This document shows, one piece after another, positions 14,389 to 17,123 of a DNA stretch of 17,123 nucleotides; the first letter of the stretch is position 1; the number at the start of each line of letters is the position of its first letter. Made by a program: the position numbers and the translations under genes. The stretch comes from NIOZ-UU13 sp049287505 (GTDB lineage Bacteria; Planctomycetota; Phycisphaerae; Sedimentisphaerales; Anaerobacaceae), in contig JBAQFY010000036.1 of the NCBI GenBank assembly GCA_049287505.1, positions 1 to 17,123 on the forward strand, read 5' to 3'. The notes under the pieces were generated by a model, which was not told the origin of the DNA, did no database searches, and worked only from the letters and a program-made list of their open reading frames with translations.

Positions 14389-16452
14389 TTAATTTCCTGA
14401 TGGAGGGACCTTTTTATTATGTCTTTTTTGTTTTTTTATGGCTAAAAAATCGCTCTTCTTTTTTCTTGAGTTGACCAGAACCAGTTCCGGCAGCTCTTTC
14501 AGCTCCCGCAGTTGGTCACGCAGGAAAGCAGCCCGCTCAAAGTCCAGGCTCTGGGCTGCTTCAAGCATTTCCTTCTCAATTTGAGAGGCTAATTCAACCT
14601 TTTCGTACTCCGAATCGCCGAAACGCACCGCCTGGCGAGCGGTCCGTCTTGCTTTTATCTGCTCGGTCAGACTTTTACGAATTTCCTTTTTTATCGTTTC
14701 GGGCGTAATATTGTGCTCTTTGTTGTAATCTGACTGAATTCTACGCCGTCTGTTCGTTTCGTCAATAGCTTTTTCCATCGAGGCAGTAACTCTATCGGCA
14801 TACAAAAAGACCGTGGCGTTGATATTCCGTGCGGTCCTGCCAATCGTTTGTATCAGCGAGGTCTGACTTCGCAGAAAACCTTCCTTATCCGCATCAAGGA
14901 TTGCGACGGCTGAAACCTCCGGCAAATCCAGCCCTTCCCGCAGCAGGTTTACCCCCACCAGAACATCGAATTCGCCGTGACGCAGGTCTCTAAGTATTTC
15001 AATTCTTTCGAGCGTATCGATTTCACTGTGCAGATAACGACATTTGAAACCTCTTTTGGTAATGAAACCGGCCAGGTCTTCGGACATCCTTTTTGTCAGC
15101 GTCGTAACAAGCGTTCGTTCCCCTCTTTTGACCCGCTTTTCAATTTCACCTAAAAGGTGCGGAATCTGATTGCCGGCCGGATATACGAAGATTTCAGGGT
15201 CTATAAGTCCGGTCGGCCTGATGATTTGTTCGACAACCTCGTTATCACATTTCTCAAGCTCGAATTGCGCGGGTGTAGCAGAAACAAAAACAACTTTGGC
15301 CCAGCTTTCCTGAAATTCCTCAAAGCGCAACGGCCTGTTATCCAAAGCGCTCGGTAATCTGAAGCCATGTTCAATCAGGGTCTCTTTTCTGTGTCTGTCA
15401 CCAGCCCACATTGCCCGCAGCTGCGGAATAGCAACGTGGGATTCGTCGATAAATAAAAGAAAATCCTCCGGGAAATAATCAATCAGCGTATAAGGTCTGG
15501 CTCCTGGTGGCAGGCCGGCCAGGTGTCTGGCGTAATTCTCAATCCCGCTGCAATAGCCGACCTCCTGCATCATTTCAATATCGTACATCGTTCGTGCGCC
15601 AAGCCGTTGGGCTTCCAGCAGTTTGCCCTGGCCTCGCAGCTCGGCTAATCGCTCTTTTAGCTCGGCCTTGATGCCCTCTATCGCAGAGCCGATTCTCTCA
15701 GACGGCATAATGTAATGCTGAGCAGGATATATAAAGAGCTGTTCTTCGACAGCGAGGGTTTCCGCCGATATGGGATTTATATAGCTTATCTTTTCTATTT
15801 CGTCACCGAAGAATTCGATGCGGATTGCAAAAGATTCGTAAGAAGGATACAGCTCGACCACATCGCCGCGAACCCTGAATGTCCCCCTTGCAAAATCGAC
15901 ATCGTTTCTGGTGTACTGAATGTCAGCTAATCTGCCAAGCAGCTCATTTCTGTTGAAATTCTCGCCGGTGCGGATAGCAACGACGCTGGCTTTATAATCT
16001 TCGGGCGAGCCAAGACCGAAAATGCAGGAAACAGAAGCAACAATAATACAATCATCTCTCGCTGAAAGGCTGGCTGTGGTTGAAAGGCGGAGCCGGTCAA
16101 GGTCATTATTTTTCGAGGCGTCTTTTTCTATGTATATGTCCCGTTGGGGAATGTATGCTTCCGGCTGATAGTAATCGTAGTAGCTAACAAAATATTCAAC
16201 GGCGTTTTCCGGAAACAGCTCTTTGAATTCCTCATAAAGCTGAGCGGCTAAGGTCTTATTGTGGGAGATAACAAGGGTCGGCAGGTTGTGTTGAGCTATG
16301 ACGTTGGCCATTGTGAACGTTTTACCGCTGCCGGTAACGCCCATTAGCGTTTGGAACTTTTTACCTGCGCGAAGTCCCTCTATAAGCCGTTCTATGGCTT
16401 GTGGCTGGTCGCCGGCCGGCTTGAACTCATTGTTTAGCTTGAATATACCCAT
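14389..16452 (-). CDS. uvrB: Excinuclease ABC subunit B (UvrB)
   Basis: 687 residues, typical length. The helicase core has GVTGSGKT (38-45), ISHNKTLAAQLYEEFK (63-78), the damage-probing beta-hairpin region YYDYYQPEAYIP (91-102), FIDESH (DESH 336-339), VSATPAQFELE and QTIGRTARN. A C-terminal UVR motif (about 623-655, IEKEMLEAAQSLDFERAA) for UvrA/UvrC contact follows, then a Lys-rich tail. It verifies lesions in nucleotide excision repair after delivery by UvrA. It is the first gene of uvrB-nadC-birA. No good Shine-Dalgarno is seen before the ATG. Confidence 0.98.
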   Translation of the reverse strand: MGIFKLNNEFKPAGDQPQAIERLIEGLRAGKKFQTLMGVTGSGKTFTMANVIAQHNLPTLVISHNKTLAAQLYEEFKELFPENAVEYFVSYYDYYQPEAYIPQRDIYIEKDASKNNDLDRLRLSTTASLSARDDCIIVASVSCIFGLGSPEDYKASVVAIRTGENFNRNELLGRLADIQYTRNDVDFARGTFRVRGDVVELYPSYESFAIRIEFFGDEIEKISYINPISAETLAVEEQLFIYPAQHYIMPSERIGSAIEGIKAELKERLAELRGQGKLLEAQRLGARTMYDIEMMQEVGYCSGIENYARHLAGLPPGARPYTLIDYFPEDFLLFIDESHVAIPQLRAMWAGDRHRKETLIEHGFRLPSALDNRPLRFEEFQESWAKVVFVSATPAQFELEKCDNEVVEQIIRPTGLIDPEIFVYPAGNQIPHLLGEIEKRVKRGERTLVTTLTKRMSEDLAGFITKRGFKCRYLHSEIDTLERIEILRDLRHGEFDVLVGVNLLREGLDLPEVSAVAILDADKEGFLRSQTSLIQTIGRTARNINATVFLYADRVTASMEKAIDETNRRRRIQSDYNKEHNITPETIKKEIRKSLTEQIKARRTARQAVRFGDSEYEKVELASQIEKEMLEAAQSLDFERAAFLRDQLRELKELPELVLVNSRKKKSDFLAIKKQKRHNKKVPPSGN

Positions 16453-16505
16453 TTTTAAACCACACAGTTTACCCTGATTTTAACCAAAGTTCGCACTGAT
16501 TTCAC

Positions 16506-16528
16506 GAAAAAATTAGCGGATAGCTAAT
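16506..16528 (-). terminator. Weak terminator-like hairpin upstream of uvrB
   Basis: On the minus strand ATTAGC (16528-16523), loop TATCC and GCTAAT (16517-16512) are followed by a run of T (to 16507). The stem is short and AT-rich, so it may be a weak terminator for transcription coming from the right, or chance. Confidence 0.35.
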
Positions 16529-16559
16529 AGAGGACAAAGGCCGGAATACAGATGACCAG

Positions 16560-16620
16560 TTCTGACTTCTGATTTCTGACTTCTGATTTCTGATTCCTGA
16601 TTTCTGATTTCTGACTTCTG
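16560..16620. repeat. Heptanucleotide tandem repeat (TTCTGAY), about 8.7 units
   Basis: Eight full units of TTCTGAC or TTCTGAT (one reads TCCTGAT) and a partial unit TTCTG lie head to tail, about 110 bases upstream of uvrB. Copy number is likely to vary by slippage. Confidence 0.9.
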
Positions 16621-16749
16621 TCAATCTGACTTATTTGACCGGCTCTGGACAAACGACAGCCGCTACGAGTGCTTTTCCATACCAGCCCTCGGCTTCACCA
16701 AGGATTTTCTTTCTCCGACAATTTATCGTGGGATTTATACTTTTATGTT

Positions 16750-16774
16750 TAGCCCCCGGCTCTGCCGGGGGTTA
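16750..16774. repeat. GC-rich palindromic repeat
   Basis: CCCCCGGC (16753-16760) pairs perfectly with GCCGGGGG (16764-16771) around TCT, with TTA/TAA outside. No U-tract follows on either strand, so it is called a REP-like repeat, not a terminator. It begins TTAGCCCC like the repeat at 16880. Confidence 0.6.
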
Positions 16775-16788
16775 ACGCCTGTCTGGTA

Positions 16789-16830
16789 GTCATTGCGAAA
16801 AGGCCGCATAGAGGCCGACGCGGCAATCTC
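16789..16830. repeat. Intergenic repeat of the GTCATTGCGA...GGCAATCTC type
   Basis: It begins GTCATTGCGA and ends GCGGCAATCTC, with GGCC repeated in the middle. This resembles a palindromic repeat type scattered through many environmental bacterial genomes. The family assignment is from memory of its ends. Confidence 0.5.
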
Positions 16831-16838
16831 AAAAAATG

Positions 16839-16916
16839 TTTAGCTCCCTGCACCGCGCGGCCGGGGTCTTCACTTTTGATTTAGCCCCGACCCCGCGCGG
16901 TCGGGGTTCATTTTTT
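16839..16916. repeat. Tandem pair of GC-rich palindromic units
   Basis: Unit 1 (16839-16877) and unit 2 (16880-16916) both run TTTAGC, a C-rich arm, CCGCGCGG, a CGGGGT arm, then TTCA and T-rich sequence. Unit 2 forms an intact hairpin CCCCGACC-CCGCGC-GGTCGGGG (16885-16906) followed by TTCATTTTTT, so it looks like a plus-strand terminator. No plus-strand gene lies upstream, so a repeat is more likely. In unit 1 the left arm has decayed. The stretch 16917-17045 shows nothing I recognise. Confidence 0.6.
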
Positions 16917-17045
16917 CTTCATTTACACAAGGTGTGCTTCCACAGATTCGCAAACCGAGGGTCTCCACCGCCGCCTCGGCGACGTAATACGCAATACTAA
17001 ATGGTCGTTGCAAGGCCTGCAAAGCAGAATGTGTCAATTTCCGCT

Positions 17046-17123
17046 CTATGCTTGGTGAAGAATGAAATCAACATCAAGAACCGTAATTTCTCCATCAGAA
17101 TCTAAGTCCCCGCTACTTAATGT
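17046..17123 (-). CDS. C-terminal end of a dockerin type I-like protein (5' part outside the window)
   Basis: The last 25 codons before TAG 17046-17048 include SGDLDSDGEITVLDVDFILH. This fits half of a type I dockerin repeat: Ca2+-binding Asp and Gly at D-D-DG and the second-helix Asp pair, as in GDLNxDGxVxxxDxxxL. Dockerin-like tails are common on large secreted enzymes and adhesins of Phycisphaerae. The rest of the protein is not visible, so its function is unknown. Confidence 0.65.
   Translation of the reverse strand, partial: TLSSGDLDSDGEITVLDVDFILHQA

Noticed and set aside
14574..14586. TCTCAA-T-TTGAGA inside uvrB as a fourth ORF6N-type palindrome
   Set aside because: Arms are only six bases, the TTGA...TCAA outer ends are absent, and it lies in conserved UVR-motif codons; chance is sufficient.
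16560..16620. Possible CRISPR-like array
   Set aside because: Units are seven bases with no spacers; it is a simple tandem repeat.
16885..16920. Rho-independent terminator on the plus strand
   Set aside because: The hairpin and T-run look right but no plus-strand gene precedes it, and it is one of two related units, so I list it as a repeat.

Overview
The window looks like a chromosomal stretch of a Planctomycetota bacterium, probably of the Phycisphaerae. That is an inference from gene content, not from a marker gene. The signs are a dockerin-type C-terminus, a secreted GH29 fucosidase, a NamZ-type muramidase, a long PriA with an extended zinc region, and non-coding DNA full of small palindromic repeats. 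Base composition looks moderate, and no phage or plasmid backbone is visible.

Layout, left to right. (1) 1-1184 minus: 3'-truncated NamZ/DUF1343 muramidase. (2) 1382-2302 plus: EamA-type exporter, divergent from namZ. (3) 2303-2629: a gene-free gap with a short element having TA-flanked inverted ends and an inner palindrome, then a promoter. (4) 2630-5458 plus: a glutamate/aspartate-type cation symporter and an exported C69 dipeptidase, 39 bases apart and probably co-transcribed. (5) 5478-6111 minus: tRNA-Pro(CGG) with its own promoter and terminator, a GIY-YIG endonuclease gene broken at codon 3, and a decayed second tRNA copy. (6) 6157-9531 minus: priA and an AstE/aspartoacylase-like metallohydrolase. 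(7) 9606-10900 minus: a membrane-anchored hypothetical gene interrupted by an in-frame TAG, then an ORF6N-domain gene associated with three copies of a 25-bp palindrome. (8) 11093-12534: a MITE-like element and an exported alpha-L-fucosidase. (9) 12665-16452 minus: uvrB-nadC-birA, tightly packed. (10) 16453-17045: a repeat-rich spacer. (11) 17046-17123 minus: the end of a dockerin-bearing protein.

The housekeeping genes cover DNA repair (uvrB), replication restart (priA), NAD synthesis (nadC) and biotin attachment (birA). The accessory genes suit a life on polymers and cell debris: muramidase, exported dipeptidase with amino-acid uptake, fucosidase, dockerin protein.

No complete new defence or mobile system is evident. 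The most unusual signal is the ORF6N locus: three 25-bp palindromes, one inside the coding sequence, whose arms differ between copies while two keep nearly full self-complementarity. Other points of interest are two nearly intact genes each broken by one base-level lesion, a tRNA copy whose anticodon arm has been replaced by a small palindrome, and two TA-flanked MITE-like elements with related ends.
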